A stretch of DNA of 57,600 nt from an uncultured Candidatus Thioglobus sp. (lineage in GTDB: Bacteria > Pseudomonadota > Gammaproteobacteria > PS1 > Pseudothioglobaceae), in assembly GCA_905620445.1 (NCBI GenBank), contig CAJQTP010000020.1, forward strand, positions 1 to 57,600, read 5' to 3'. The position numbers and the translations under genes are program-made. Below, in pieces: positions 11,195 through 20,897 of the stretch. The stretch's first letter is position 1; every line of letters begins with the position of its first letter. The notes beneath the pieces were generated by a model. The model was not told the DNA's origin. It did no database searches and was given only the letters and a program-made list of their open reading frames with translations.

Positions 11195-12348
11195 TGCATG
11201 CTGAATTAAAGAACCTGTCAATTTCAGAGCTGAATAACAAAAAAGCAAGTCAGATTATTGAGTCGTGCGTTCATTGTGGTTTTTGTTTAGCAACTTGCCC
11301 AACTTACCAGCTTTTAGGTGATGAGCTTGACTCCCCTAGAGGCCGAATTTACTTAATTAAGTCGGCACTTGAGCAAAATCAGTTCAGCAGAAAATCACTC
11401 AGTCATATGGATCGTTGTCTTACATGTCGCTCATGCGAAACAACCTGTCCATCAGGCGTTGAGTATGGCCAGTTGCTTGAGATTGGCCGTGAAATTATGG
11501 AGTCAAAGAGATCAAAACTTCAGACTCTTTATCGTTATACGGTTCGCAAGGCACTAACAACGCCATTTTTATTTAAACCTGTTGGTTATTTTTTCCGGCA
11601 CTCAAAGGTTGTCTCAAAGCCAATTAAGCCTAAAAGTATAAAATCAACTGTACTTCTTATGGGCGGTTGCGTTCAGCCAACCTTAGCACCAAATATTAAT
11701 CACAGTATCAAAAATATTTTAGCTAAATTAGACATTGAAGTTTTAGAGGCGCCACAAAGTGAATGTTGTGGAGCTCTTGATCAGCACATGGCTGCATCTG
11801 GCGATGCAATCAAAAAAGTTAAGCGAAATATTGATAAGTGGACTTCACAGCTTAATGATGGGGCTGAAGTTATATTATCAAGTGCAAGTGGTTGCGGGGT
11901 AATGATAAAAGACTACCCAAAATTGTTTGAAGAGTCAGACCCATATTTTGAAAAGGCTAGAGCTATCTCTACAAAAACTCAAGATATCGCTGAGTTTCTT
12001 GCTAGTAGGGACTTGGGTAAGCTGCAATTATCAGAATCGAATGTTTCCTATCATGAGCCATGTACTTTGCAGCATGGACAAAAGTTAAGTGGGCTTGTTG
12101 AATCTATTCTTACACAGTTTGGCTACGTTAAAAATTCAATCAAAGATTCCCATATTTGCTGTGGATCTGCAGGAGCATATTCTATCTTTGAATCTAAAAT
12201 ATCAAACCAATTAATGGTAAACAAGCTTGAAAATTTGAACGCTTCAAATCCAAAAATGATTGTTACTTCCAATATTGGTTGTTTATTACATCTTCAAAAG
12301 GGAAGTTCAATCCCTGTGAAGCATTGGGTGGAGTTGTTAGATGTCTAG
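11194..12348 (+). CDS. glcF: Glycolate oxidase iron-sulfur subunit
   Basis: Two 4Fe-4S motifs (CVHCGFCLATCPTY, CLTCRSCETTCPSGVEYG) and CCG domains (ECCGALDQH, CCGSAGAYS). Confidence 0.93.
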   Translation: MHAELKNLSISELNNKKASQIIESCVHCGFCLATCPTYQLLGDELDSPRGRIYLIKSALEQNQFSRKSLSHMDRCLTCRSCETTCPSGVEYGQLLEIGREIMESKRSKLQTLYRYTVRKALTTPFLFKPVGYFFRHSKVVSKPIKPKSIKSTVLLMGGCVQPTLAPNINHSIKNILAKLDIEVLEAPQSECCGALDQHMAASGDAIKKVKRNIDKWTSQLNDGAEVILSSASGCGVMIKDYPKLFEESDPYFEKARAISTKTQDIAEFLASRDLGKLQLSESNVSYHEPCTLQHGQKLSGLVESILTQFGYVKNSIKDSHICCGSAGAYSIFESKISNQLMVNKLENLNASNPKMIVTSNIGCLLHLQKGSSIPVKHWVELLDV

Positions 12349-13663
12349 AAGTAGAAAGCTAAAGAGTAAAATTTATGAAATAGAAATTGAGTCGTTATCA
12401 CATGAAGGGAGAGGTATTTCTCATAGTGATAACAAAGTTATATTTACTAGAGGTGCGCTTCCTGGAGAAAAAGTTATTGCATCTCGCACTCTCTCTAGAG
12501 CAAAGTATGAAGAGGCCGATGTTGTCGAAATAATTAAATCATCTCCAGATAGAATTGAGGCAAAGTGTGCAGTGTATGGAATATGTGGTGGCTGCTCATT
12601 TCAACACCTTTCATCTGAAAATCAAATTATTGCAAAACAGAGTTGGCTTCAAAGTGCATTTATTGGTCAAGCTAAGACTGAACCTAAAAACTGGCTAGAA
12701 CCTATGCAAGTTCAAAGCTGGGGATATCGCCGTAAAGCTCGATTGGGCGTTCGCTATGTTGCCAAAAAAGAAAAAGTTCTTGTTGGGTTTAGAGAAAAAA
12801 AGTCTTCATTTATAACTGTAATGAGTCGCTGTGAGGTCTTACATCCGTCGCTTGGAGACAATCTAGAAATAATTGCAGAATGTATTGGCAAACTTAGCAT
12901 AAGGGAGCATGTGCCTCAGATTGAGGCTGCAATTGCCGAGTCAGATACAATATTGATTTTAAGGCACCTCCAACCTTTAACTCAAGGTGATGAGGCTATA
13001 CTTAAAAAGTGCGGTGAAAAATTATCAATAACTTGGTATACGCAGAGTGGAGGTTTAGATACCATTAAGCCTTTGATCGAGGCTGTAACATTAACTTATT
13101 CTATTCCCAATCATAAGATTGAAATGGCATTTTTACCAAATGACTTTACCCAAGTTAACTTTGCGCTTAATCAAAAAATGATTAACCTTGCGATTGAATT
13201 GCTTGAATTGAATGATAAAGATAGTGTTCTTGATCTTTTCTGTGGGCTTGGTAACTTTACGCTTCCTATTTCAAAATATGTGGAAAAAATTGTTGGAATA
13301 GAGGGCGATAAAGGCTTGGTAGAAAGAGCTGAAGCAAATGCTGAAGCTAATGGAATTACTAATGCCTCATTTTATAAGGCAGACCTGTCTGAAGATGTAT
13401 CAGGCTCTGAATGGTTTAGAGGCCAAAAATACAATAAAGCTTTAATTGACCCAGCTAGAACTGGGGCAATTGAGATTGTTGAGCTTCTTCCAAAATTAAA
13501 CATTGAAAGATTAGTTTATGTTTCTTGCAATCCTGCTACTCTTGCTAGAGATACTGCTCGTTTGATTGAATTAGGCTTTACTTTAATGAGTGCTGGCGTG
13601 ATGGATATGTTTCCGCAAACTGCACACGTAGAGTCAATTGCGCTTTTTACTCGCAAAAAATGA
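12341..13663 (+). CDS. rlmD: 23S rRNA (uracil-1939-C5) methyltransferase
   Basis: 440 aa; TRAM domain, CxxxGxCGGCSFQH cluster, VLDLFCGLGNFTLP, DPARTGA, YVSCNPATLARD. Confidence 0.92.
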   Translation: MSRSRKLKSKIYEIEIESLSHEGRGISHSDNKVIFTRGALPGEKVIASRTLSRAKYEEADVVEIIKSSPDRIEAKCAVYGICGGCSFQHLSSENQIIAKQSWLQSAFIGQAKTEPKNWLEPMQVQSWGYRRKARLGVRYVAKKEKVLVGFREKKSSFITVMSRCEVLHPSLGDNLEIIAECIGKLSIREHVPQIEAAIAESDTILILRHLQPLTQGDEAILKKCGEKLSITWYTQSGGLDTIKPLIEAVTLTYSIPNHKIEMAFLPNDFTQVNFALNQKMINLAIELLELNDKDSVLDLFCGLGNFTLPISKYVEKIVGIEGDKGLVERAEANAEANGITNASFYKADLSEDVSGSEWFRGQKYNKALIDPARTGAIEIVELLPKLNIERLVYVSCNPATLARDTARLIELGFTLMSAGVMDMFPQTAHVESIALFTRKK

Positions 13664-13716
13664 GTATTAACGTATGATAATATTAGATAAGATTTTAATT
13701 TCAATAGGAAAGATAA

Positions 13717-14130
13717 ATGAGCTATAAGCGTAACTTATTGCCAAAAATGGCTTTAGAAAGACTTAAGGAAAATCCAGAGGCTGTATTGATTGATGTTAGA
13801 ACACGTGCTGAATATAAGTATGTAGGCTATCCAGAAAATTCAATTCTTATTCCTTGGTTTGATGAGCCGGATTTAAAATCTGATCCAGAGGCTTTTTACG
13901 AATCAGTTCTGAATGAACTCGGAGACCGAAGTGAAGTACTGAATACTGAACTGATTTTTATATGCAGAAGTGGATTCAGATCAAATGAAGCGTTAAAATG
14001 CCTTCAAAGTAATGGGTTTACTTGTCTTTCCCATGTTGCTAGTGGATTTGAGGGTGACTTGGATGAAAATGATCATCGCGGCAACCTTAATGGTTGGAGG
14101 CATGATGGCATGCCTTGGTCTCAAGGCTAA
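13717..14130 (+). CDS. Rhodanese-like domain protein
   Basis: 137 aa; LIDVRTRAEYKYVGYPENSILIPW and active-site loop FICRSGFRS. Confidence 0.88.
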   Translation: MSYKRNLLPKMALERLKENPEAVLIDVRTRAEYKYVGYPENSILIPWFDEPDLKSDPEAFYESVLNELGDRSEVLNTELIFICRSGFRSNEALKCLQSNGFTCLSHVASGFEGDLDENDHRGNLNGWRHDGMPWSQG

Positions 14131-16295
14131 ACTATCTCAAGGTTAGCGTAAGAACTAATCAACCATTTCGTTCCAGCTTTTTGAAAATTAATTTGCAGTC
14201 GCATTGAATCGCCACTCCCCTCATAATTTAAAATAGTGCCAAGTCCAAATTTATTGTGTTTGACAACCTGACCTATTGAATAAATTGAATCATTAGTTGC
14301 AACTAACTTTTTTTTGTCATCTGGATTATTTTTGTATCCTTGATAAGTTACTTCACTATTTGGGTTTTTAATATATGTTAAAAAACTTTTTGGTATCTCA
14401 TCTAGGAATCTTGATTGCATTGAATAAAAAGTTTGTCCTTTGATAAAACGTCTACTAGCATAGGAGAGGGTTAAAGACTTCATTGCTCTGGTCATACCTA
14501 CATAACAAAGGCGTCTTTCTTCATCAGTATTAGGAGCTTCTCCCTCGCGTTGTCTGGATGGAAACAAATCCTCTTCAAGGCCTACCAAAAAGACTACAGG
14601 AAACTCTAATCCTTTGGCCGAATGGACAGTCATTAGTTGAACAGAACCTAGATTGCCTTGATTAGATTCACCATTAGAATCAAGAGTAGCAAGAGCAATA
14701 AAGCCCTGAGTTTCATTCAATTCATTATCTTCTTCATGAGTATACTGCGTTGCATTAGTTACAAGTTGATCGAGGTTTTCACTTTTACTGCCTGCCTTGT
14801 CAGTCTTATCATTAGCGTAATGATTTATTAATCCAGACTGAATTAGTATAGAGTCCACTTTCTCACTAAGGGCGAGGTTTTTAGTTTTGTCAGTTATCTC
14901 TTCAATTAGATGGATAAATGCTTTTAAAGCATTTGCTGCCCTTGCTGGAAGGGTATCAACAATAGCAATAGATGACTGAAAGAGGTCGGTATGGTTTTCA
15001 ACTGAGTGAGATTTAATATCTTCAATTGTTTTCAGCCCAATTCCACGAGTTGGAAAGTTCACAATCCTCTCAAATGCTATGTTGTCAGAAGTATTTTCAA
15101 TGAGTCGAACATAACCCATAGCATTTTTAATTTCAGCACGGACAAAAAATGGCAATCCTCCATATACTCTATAGTTAAGATTTTGTCTTAAAAGTGCTTG
15201 TTCAAATTCTAAAGATTGGGCATTTGAGCGATAGAGTATTGCGCACTCATCTAGGTTTCTACCTTGATGAAATTGAGTCTGGATTTCACCAACGACATAT
15301 TGTGCTTCCTCTGTTTGAGTTCTTGCATTGAATACATTGATAAGGTCTCCGTCGCCTGACTCTGTCCAAAGGGACTTTTCAAGACGATTTTGATTATTTG
15401 CAATCAATGCGTTTGATGCGCTAAGAATATTCCCTGTTGAGCGATAATTTTGCTCAAGCTTGATAACCTGAATTGGCTTAAAGTCACTTTCTATTTTTTG
15501 AATATTTTCAATTCTTGCACCCCTCCAACCATAAATAGATTGATCGTCATCACCAACACAGAAAACATGGTTATCTTGATTATGAAGTATTTTTATAAAC
15601 TGATATTGGACTCGGTTAGTATCTTGAAATTCATCAACCAAGATATGACGAAATTTTTTTTGGTAATTAACTAAAAGAGATTCATTGTTCTTTAAAAGCT
15701 CATAACTTTTAACTAGTAAGCCAGCAAAATCAACCAAGTCATTGGCCTGACAATGCTTCTCATAAAGATCAAAAACTTTAGTGCTTTGTTTTACAAAAAA
15801 GTTATAACCAGCATCAATTTGATGGGGCAATATGCCTTCATCTTTCTGTTGGTTAATAAACCACTGCACCTTTTTTATAGGAAACTTTGTTTCATCAATA
15901 CCATTCTCTTTCATCAAGCGTTTAACGATTCGAAACTGATCTTGTGCATCTAAAATTTGAAATGTGGGCGAAAGATTTGCCTCTACAGGATGAGTCCTAA
16001 GGAGTCTATGTGCAAGCGAATGGAAAGTACCAACCCACATCCTGCCAATTGGCCGTCTTAGAAGATCACTCAATCGCTCTTTCATTTCATTTGCAGCTTT
16101 ATTTGTAAAAGTCACGGCAAGTATGTCGTCAACATTACGATTTTTTGATGTCACTAAATGATGAATTCTTTGAGTTAATACGCGCGTCTTTCCGCTCCCA
16201 GCACCTGCAAGAATTAATGCATTTGTGTCTTCACTTAGTGTTACAGATTGTTGTTGTTTTTCGTTTAGTCCGTCAACTATTGGCGCAGAATTCAT
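14127..16295 (-). CDS. uvrD: UvrD/PcrA-type DNA helicase
   Basis: 722 aa; ALILAGAGSGKTRVLTQRI, VDEFQDTNRVQYQFIK, GDDDQSIYGWRGA, TVHSAKGLEFPVVFLVG. Confidence 0.93.
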   Translation of the reverse strand: MNSAPIVDGLNEKQQQSVTLSEDTNALILAGAGSGKTRVLTQRIHHLVTSKNRNVDDILAVTFTNKAANEMKERLSDLLRRPIGRMWVGTFHSLAHRLLRTHPVEANLSPTFQILDAQDQFRIVKRLMKENGIDETKFPIKKVQWFINQQKDEGILPHQIDAGYNFFVKQSTKVFDLYEKHCQANDLVDFAGLLVKSYELLKNNESLLVNYQKKFRHILVDEFQDTNRVQYQFIKILHNQDNHVFCVGDDDQSIYGWRGARIENIQKIESDFKPIQVIKLEQNYRSTGNILSASNALIANNQNRLEKSLWTESGDGDLINVFNARTQTEEAQYVVGEIQTQFHQGRNLDECAILYRSNAQSLEFEQALLRQNLNYRVYGGLPFFVRAEIKNAMGYVRLIENTSDNIAFERIVNFPTRGIGLKTIEDIKSHSVENHTDLFQSSIAIVDTLPARAANALKAFIHLIEEITDKTKNLALSEKVDSILIQSGLINHYANDKTDKAGSKSENLDQLVTNATQYTHEEDNELNETQGFIALATLDSNGESNQGNLGSVQLMTVHSAKGLEFPVVFLVGLEEDLFPSRQREGEAPNTDEERRLCYVGMTRAMKSLTLSYASRRFIKGQTFYSMQSRFLDEIPKSFLTYIKNPNSEVTYQGYKNNPDDKKKLVATNDSIYSIGQVVKHNKFGLGTILNYEGSGDSMRLQINFQKAGTKWLISSYANLEIV

Positions 16296-16452
16296 ATTGG
16301 GTATTTAATTAAATTTGGAGGTTTTTTGTTCTAATTATTTGAAAAAGGTTATTACTTGATGGGAGTATAGATAAATTATAATCAGATTATGAGTCATTAT
16401 AATGATGACTGATTCCTTTGTCACAGTTAAGCTGGCTTACTACTAAATTAAT

Positions 16453-17394
16453 ATGAATAAATCTTGGAATGAGAGTGTGCGATTATCATTGAAAAGCTCT
16501 AATGAGTGCAACGAATATTTTGGCGGAAATACTTTTAAAGATTTTCACTTTCCTGTCAAGATACCACTTGAATTTGCAGAAAGAATTGATAAGTCCGATC
16601 CTTTAGATCCGCTAATGCTTCAAACTCTTCCAAGAGAAGTCAAAGCTTCTGAGGGCTTTTTTGATTCACCTGTTTCAGATGAAGAGCACTCTCCAGTTAA
16701 GGGTTTAATTCATAAGTATCCTTCGCGAGTCCTTCTAATAGCATCTAGTGTGTGCGCAATTCATTGTCAGTACTGTTTTAGACAGAATTTTGATTACGAA
16801 TCACATGATATTTTAAAAAACTGGTCAGCCATTGAGGATTATTTATTCAATAAAAAAGAGGTGAGTGAAGTTGTTTTGAGTGGCGGTGACCCTTTGACAT
16901 TAAGTGATAAAAAAATTAGCAAAATACTAAACAAGATTGAGGATGTCGGTCATATTAAGACAGTTAGATTCCATACTAGAACGGCTGTAGTTATTCCATC
17001 AAGAATTACTCAGGAGCTGATTGATATGCTTAATAAAACTAGGTTAAAAGTTGTTTTCGTTTTTCATATAAACCATGCCAATGAAATATCTGGTGAGTTT
17101 ATGAAAAATGTTGAGGGTTTGAAGGCCCATACTTTGTTAAATCAGTCAGTATTTTTGAGAGACGTTAATGATAGTGCTCAGATTTTATCTGAGCTATCTA
17201 ACAAGCTTTTTGAGTCTAGTATATTGCCATACTATATTCACCTTCTTGACAAGGTAACAGGGGCCGAGCGTTTTTTAGTTACCGATAAAAAAGCTAAAGA
17301 AATTTATAAAAAAATTCAAACTTTATTGCCGGGTTATTTAGTGCCAAGAATGGTTCGAGATGAGGGCGGTGACTCTAAGAGGCTGGTACGATAA
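16453..17394 (+). CDS. epmB: EF-P beta-lysylation protein EpmB (lysine 2,3-aminomutase family radical SAM)
   Basis: 313 aa; radical SAM motif CAIHCQYCFRQNF, VVLSGGDPL, YYIHLLDKVTGAERF. Confidence 0.9.
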   Translation: MNKSWNESVRLSLKSSNECNEYFGGNTFKDFHFPVKIPLEFAERIDKSDPLDPLMLQTLPREVKASEGFFDSPVSDEEHSPVKGLIHKYPSRVLLIASSVCAIHCQYCFRQNFDYESHDILKNWSAIEDYLFNKKEVSEVVLSGGDPLTLSDKKISKILNKIEDVGHIKTVRFHTRTAVVIPSRITQELIDMLNKTRLKVVFVFHINHANEISGEFMKNVEGLKAHTLLNQSVFLRDVNDSAQILSELSNKLFESSILPYYIHLLDKVTGAERFLVTDKKAKEIYKKIQTLLPGYLVPRMVRDEGGDSKRLVR

Positions 17395-17902
17395 ATTTGT
17401 TCAAATCGTCTATTGTAATCTCACCCATAAAAGTGTGAAGTAGCTGACCCTCTGGGCTATAAATTTGAGTTGTTGGCATGCCTACAATCTCTCCAAAATT
17501 TGAATATTCAGAGTCGTTATCTTCGTCATAAAGTACGATAGGGTAGTTAATAGAGAAGCGCTCCACATAGTCATTAATTATTACTAGGTCTACAGGCTCA
17601 AAATCCAGTCCAAGAATCTCAACATGATCAGAATTTTCATCATAAAATTTTACAAATGCAGGAATCTCCTTTAAGCAAGGGGTGCACCAAGTTGCCCAAA
17701 AATTTACAACTAGATATTTTCCGCGAGTATTTCTCTCTGTAAAGATATTACCTTTTGTGTCTGTTAGGCTGAATGAAAGATCTGGAATAGATTCATGCCA
17801 TGGCATTAAAGGCTTTGCCCAGTCTACTATATCGTTAAAACTTAATGCTTGGCTTGCATGAAATGGAGTTATTAGCCAGAGTATAATTAGAATTTTTTTC
17901 AT
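17375..17902 (-). CDS. Exported TlpA-like thiol-disulfide/redoxin protein
   Basis: Signal peptide, GKYLVVNFWATWCTPCLKEIPAF active site, VGMPTTQIYSPEG. Confidence 0.9.
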   Translation of the reverse strand: MKKILIILWLITPFHASQALSFNDIVDWAKPLMPWHESIPDLSFSLTDTKGNIFTERNTRGKYLVVNFWATWCTPCLKEIPAFVKFYDENSDHVEILGLDFEPVDLVIINDYVERFSINYPIVLYDEDNDSEYSNFGEIVGMPTTQIYSPEGQLLHTFMGEITIDDLNKFIVPAS

Positions 17903-17913
17903 CAGTTTTTATT

Positions 17914-18261
17914 ATGAATGCCAAGATTTATCACAATTCGCGCTGCTCTAAATCAAGAGCAACTGTTGCCATTTTAGAACAAAATGATGTTGACTTTGAT
18001 GTTGTTAATTACTTGATTGAGCCTCCTAGTGAATTAGAGCTAAGGGAAATTTTGAATGATTTGGGTATGAGCGCTAGAGAGCTTCTTAGAAAGGGTGAAT
18101 CTAAGTTCAAGGAATTGGGACTATCTAATAAATCTTTAAGCGAAGGCGATTTAATTAAAGCAATGCTTGAGTTTCCCATTTTAATTGAGCGACCAATCGT
18201 TAGAACAGAGAAGGGCGTTGCTATTGGAAGGCCTCCTGAGAATATTCAATCAATTCTCTGA
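17914..18261 (+). CDS. ArsC/YfgD-family arsenate reductase-like protein
   Basis: 115 aa; IYHNSRCSKSRATVAIL, ELLRKGESKFKELGL, LIERPIVRTEKGVAIGRPPE. Confidence 0.9.
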   Translation: MNAKIYHNSRCSKSRATVAILEQNDVDFDVVNYLIEPPSELELREILNDLGMSARELLRKGESKFKELGLSNKSLSEGDLIKAMLEFPILIERPIVRTEKGVAIGRPPENIQSIL

Positions 18262-18269
18262 TGTATATT

Positions 18270-18737
18270 TTATTCTCTATGGTATGGGTGGTTATTAAGT
18301 AAGCTATAGCCACGGTAGATTTGCTCTACCACTATCAATCTTGCCATTGAATGCGTCATAGTTAGATTGGAAAGACCCCAAAGCTGATGACATTTTTGTT
18401 TTATTTCTGAGGAAAGTCCATCTGCACCTCCAATTATCAATGCAACACTCTCACCTTCAAGCTGCCAGTTTTCAATTGATTTAGAAATTTGTTTACTGGT
18501 TTGTTGCTTTCCAAGTTCATCAAAGGCTATCAAGAGGGTTGACTCGCTGGCAGCTTCTAGCAGTAATTTTGATTCAAGGTTTTTTGAATTTTCAGCACTA
18601 CTTGATTTACGGCTCTGAGAATCTAAGCTTGTGATTTTGAAATTGTAGTAACTAGGGAGTTGTTTTTGATAATGTTCAATGCCAAGGTTAATCCAATTAG
18701 GCATTTTTTTGCCGATCGTAATTAGGTTAATCCTCAT
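18270..18737 (-). CDS. rlmH: 23S rRNA (pseudouridine-1915-N3) methyltransferase
   Basis: 155 aa; LIIGGADGLS, LTMTHSMARLIVVEQIYRGYSLLNNHPYHRE. Confidence 0.94.
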   Translation of the reverse strand: MRINLITIGKKMPNWINLGIEHYQKQLPSYYNFKITSLDSQSRKSSSAENSKNLESKLLLEAASESTLLIAFDELGKQQTSKQISKSIENWQLEGESVALIIGGADGLSSEIKQKCHQLWGLSNLTMTHSMARLIVVEQIYRGYSLLNNHPYHRE

Positions 18738-19062
18738 CTTCCTCAGTAGACCATAATTTTTCTAATTTATAGAAGTCCCTTGTTTTTTCAGTCATTAAGT
18801 GAACAACAACCTCACCTAGATCAACTAAGGCCCACTCACTTTGTTGTTTACCTTCGATTCCTAGGACAACCATATCAACTCTTTTAGCCTCAGTACTGAC
18901 GTTATTAGCCATACTTTTGACATGTTGGACCGATCTGCCGGTAGCTATAATAATCGCCTCTATATCATCACACTGCTTCATAACGTTCAGAGTTACAATG
19001 TTCTCACCTTTTAAATCGTCAATTACGTTTTCAACAATTTTTATTTGTTTATCAAGAGTCAT
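18727..19062 (-). CDS. rsfS: Ribosome silencing factor
   Basis: 111 aa DUF143/Iojap type; IIIATGRSVQHVKSMA, WALVDLGEVVVHLMTEKTRDFYKLEKLW. Confidence 0.94.
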   Translation of the reverse strand: MTLDKQIKIVENVIDDLKGENIVTLNVMKQCDDIEAIIIATGRSVQHVKSMANNVSTEAKRVDMVVLGIEGKQQSEWALVDLGEVVVHLMTEKTRDFYKLEKLWSTEEDED

Positions 19063-19661
19063 ATTTTTTTTATAAAGCTAATTATGGGAATAGGTAATAA
19101 ATTATCAAGATTTTGATTGGCGGCAATTTTACCTCTAATATCACTCGATGAAATATCTATCATTTGAGAATTGGAAAAATATAAGTGCCCATTTGGTTTT
19201 GCTTTAAGTTGATGAGTATCTTCTGCTGTGTCAAAAGTCTCTAGAGTTTTACTAGTTGGTTGGCCACCATTTCGTGGAAGAACAATTAAATGAATCAACT
19301 TTGAGAATTCATTCCAGTTTTTCCAAGTTTTAAAATTGATAAAGCTATCCATTCCAATAATTAAGCAAATTGACTCATTTTTAAATGCCTTTTTTAAGTC
19401 GAGTAGGGTGTCAATCATGAAAGAGCTTCCACCACGAAGAATTTCTCTCGTATCAATTTCAAGAGTAGTGAACTCTTTAATGGCCAGATTAAGCATTTGA
19501 AGTCTTTGATTAGAGGTGTAATTAAGAGAATTTTTATGAACGGGTTCGAAGCACGGCAGCATAAATAGTCGATCAATATCGAGCTCGTTTTTTATCGATG
19601 TTGCTGTTTGGAGGTGTCCAAGATGAACGGGATCAAAGGAGCCACCATAAATACCTATCAT
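19059..19661 (-). CDS. nadD: Nicotinate-nucleotide adenylyltransferase
   Basis: 200 aa; IGIYGGSFDPVHLGHLQTA, DISSSDIRGKI; typical rlmH-rsfS-nadD order. Confidence 0.94.
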   Translation of the reverse strand: MIGIYGGSFDPVHLGHLQTATSIKNELDIDRLFMLPCFEPVHKNSLNYTSNQRLQMLNLAIKEFTTLEIDTREILRGGSSFMIDTLLDLKKAFKNESICLIIGMDSFINFKTWKNWNEFSKLIHLIVLPRNGGQPTSKTLETFDTAEDTHQLKAKPNGHLYFSNSQMIDISSSDIRGKIAANQNLDNLLPIPIISFIKKI

Positions 19662-20380
19662 AGTAGGGCATTTACTTCTTCTAGTGTCATTGGAGACATA
19701 GGGTACGTTCTAGTTGAGTCATGAACATGCATTCTGTATCGAACAAACGTATCTTCATCTTTGATAAGTAAAAAAGGGTTTGCTTTTTTTTGCTCTGAAA
19801 TTGTTGTTGTTATTTCTGATCCATAGTTATGCCCACATAATAAGTGAATATCATCTCCCACTTCAGCCAATAATTTTTTAAGTGAATGAAATAACGTCAC
19901 TGGATTGGAGCCTGCAAGACTACAAATTCCAACGCCATAAACAAATAATGTGTCACCAGCAATGAGGTGTTCATCCAAAAGGTAGCAAATACCACCAGCA
20001 GTATGCCCAGGTGTTTCAATTATTTTGATTTCAGTTTCACCTAATTTAATGGTTTCACCATCTGTAACAGTGTGCAATGTATTTTCAATATTTAAGTAAG
20101 AGACTTCATTAGCCCCAGCAGTAATTTTTGCGCCTGTTTTATTGGCTAAATCATCGACCGCATTCGTATGATCCCCATGCCAGTGCGTAATCCAAATATC
20201 AGTAAGGGTGAAGCCTTTGTCATTAATTTTCTTTAAAAATAAGTCTGGTTCCCACGCTGGGTCTACTATTGCACATGTCTTGGTTGCCTCATCAAAAATA
20301 AAATGAATTGAATTTTCATAGGCGCCAATATGATAAAGCACGTCGATTGAGTATTGATTACTGTTATATGTTTTTTCCAT
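19658..20380 (-). CDS. MBL-fold hydrolase (glyoxalase II-like)
   Basis: 240 aa; THWHGDHTNAVDDL, TPGHTAGGICYLL, AGDTLFVYGVG, CGHNYGSE. Confidence 0.88.
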   Translation of the reverse strand: MEKTYNSNQYSIDVLYHIGAYENSIHFIFDEATKTCAIVDPAWEPDLFLKKINDKGFTLTDIWITHWHGDHTNAVDDLANKTGAKITAGANEVSYLNIENTLHTVTDGETIKLGETEIKIIETPGHTAGGICYLLDEHLIAGDTLFVYGVGICSLAGSNPVTLFHSLKKLLAEVGDDIHLLCGHNYGSEITTTISEQKKANPFLLIKDEDTFVRYRMHVHDSTRTYPMSPMTLEEVNALL

Positions 20381-20405
20381 AATGCATTATTTTACCAATT
20401 TTGAC

Positions 20406-20433
20406 TTGACTGAAATGAGATACAGATTATAAT
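20406..20433 (+). promoter_or_regulatory. Putative sigma70 promoter for the tRNA-Ala/tRNA-Glu transcript
   Basis: TTGACT (20406-20411), 16-bp spacer, TATAAT (20428-20433), 30 nt upstream of the tRNA-Ala 5' end. Confidence 0.6.
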
Positions 20434-20463
20434 TTACGCTTTTGCTAAACATCCTAGTTTCTT

Positions 20464-20539
20464 GGGGCTATAGCTCAGCTGGGAGAGCGCTTCGCTGGCA
20501 GTGAAGAGGTCGGCGGTTCGATCCCGCCTAGCTCCACCA
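20464..20539 (+). tRNA. tRNA-Ala(GGC)
   Basis: Complete cloverleaf: acceptor GGGGCTA/TAGCTCC, anticodon arm CTTCG-CTGGCAG-TGAAG, T arm GGCGG-TTCGATC-CCGCC, encoded CCA. Confidence 0.95.
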
Positions 20540-20548
20540 AGCAAAATA

Positions 20549-20632
20549 GTTTTAATGTCGCGTTCGTCTATCGGTTAGGACTCCAGGTTTTCATCCTGGC
20601 AAGAGGGGTTCGATTCCCCTACGCGATGCCAT
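20549..20632 (+). repeat. 84-bp direct repeat copy 1 (tRNA-Glu plus 8 bp upstream)
   Basis: Matches 22477..22560 at constant offset 1928 bp with 2 mismatches (20561 C/T, 20608 G/A). Confidence 0.93.
20557..20631 (+). tRNA. tRNA-Glu(TTC), copy 1
   Basis: Acceptor GTCGCGT/ACGCGAT, anticodon arm CCAGG-TTTTCAT-CCTGG, T arm AGGGG-TTCGATT-CCCCT, encoded CCA. Confidence 0.92.
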
Positions 20633-20897
20633 ACTCAAAGCAAACCTTATATATCTGGGTTTAGAGAGATAAAAGCACTATTAAATTATATAAAAAATTA
20701 TTTTATATACCAAATATATAGAATTATTTCAAAGTGATTTAATAATTACACCTCTAATCATGCATATATACTAAGATCTTGCAGAGCTAGACGGGAGAGA
20801 GGTTTCGCTCATATCGCAAATCCAGTTATGCACTCTCCATAACACATCGGTGAGGATTTATATTTTCACTAGGATTAAATTAAAATATAATTGTGGT

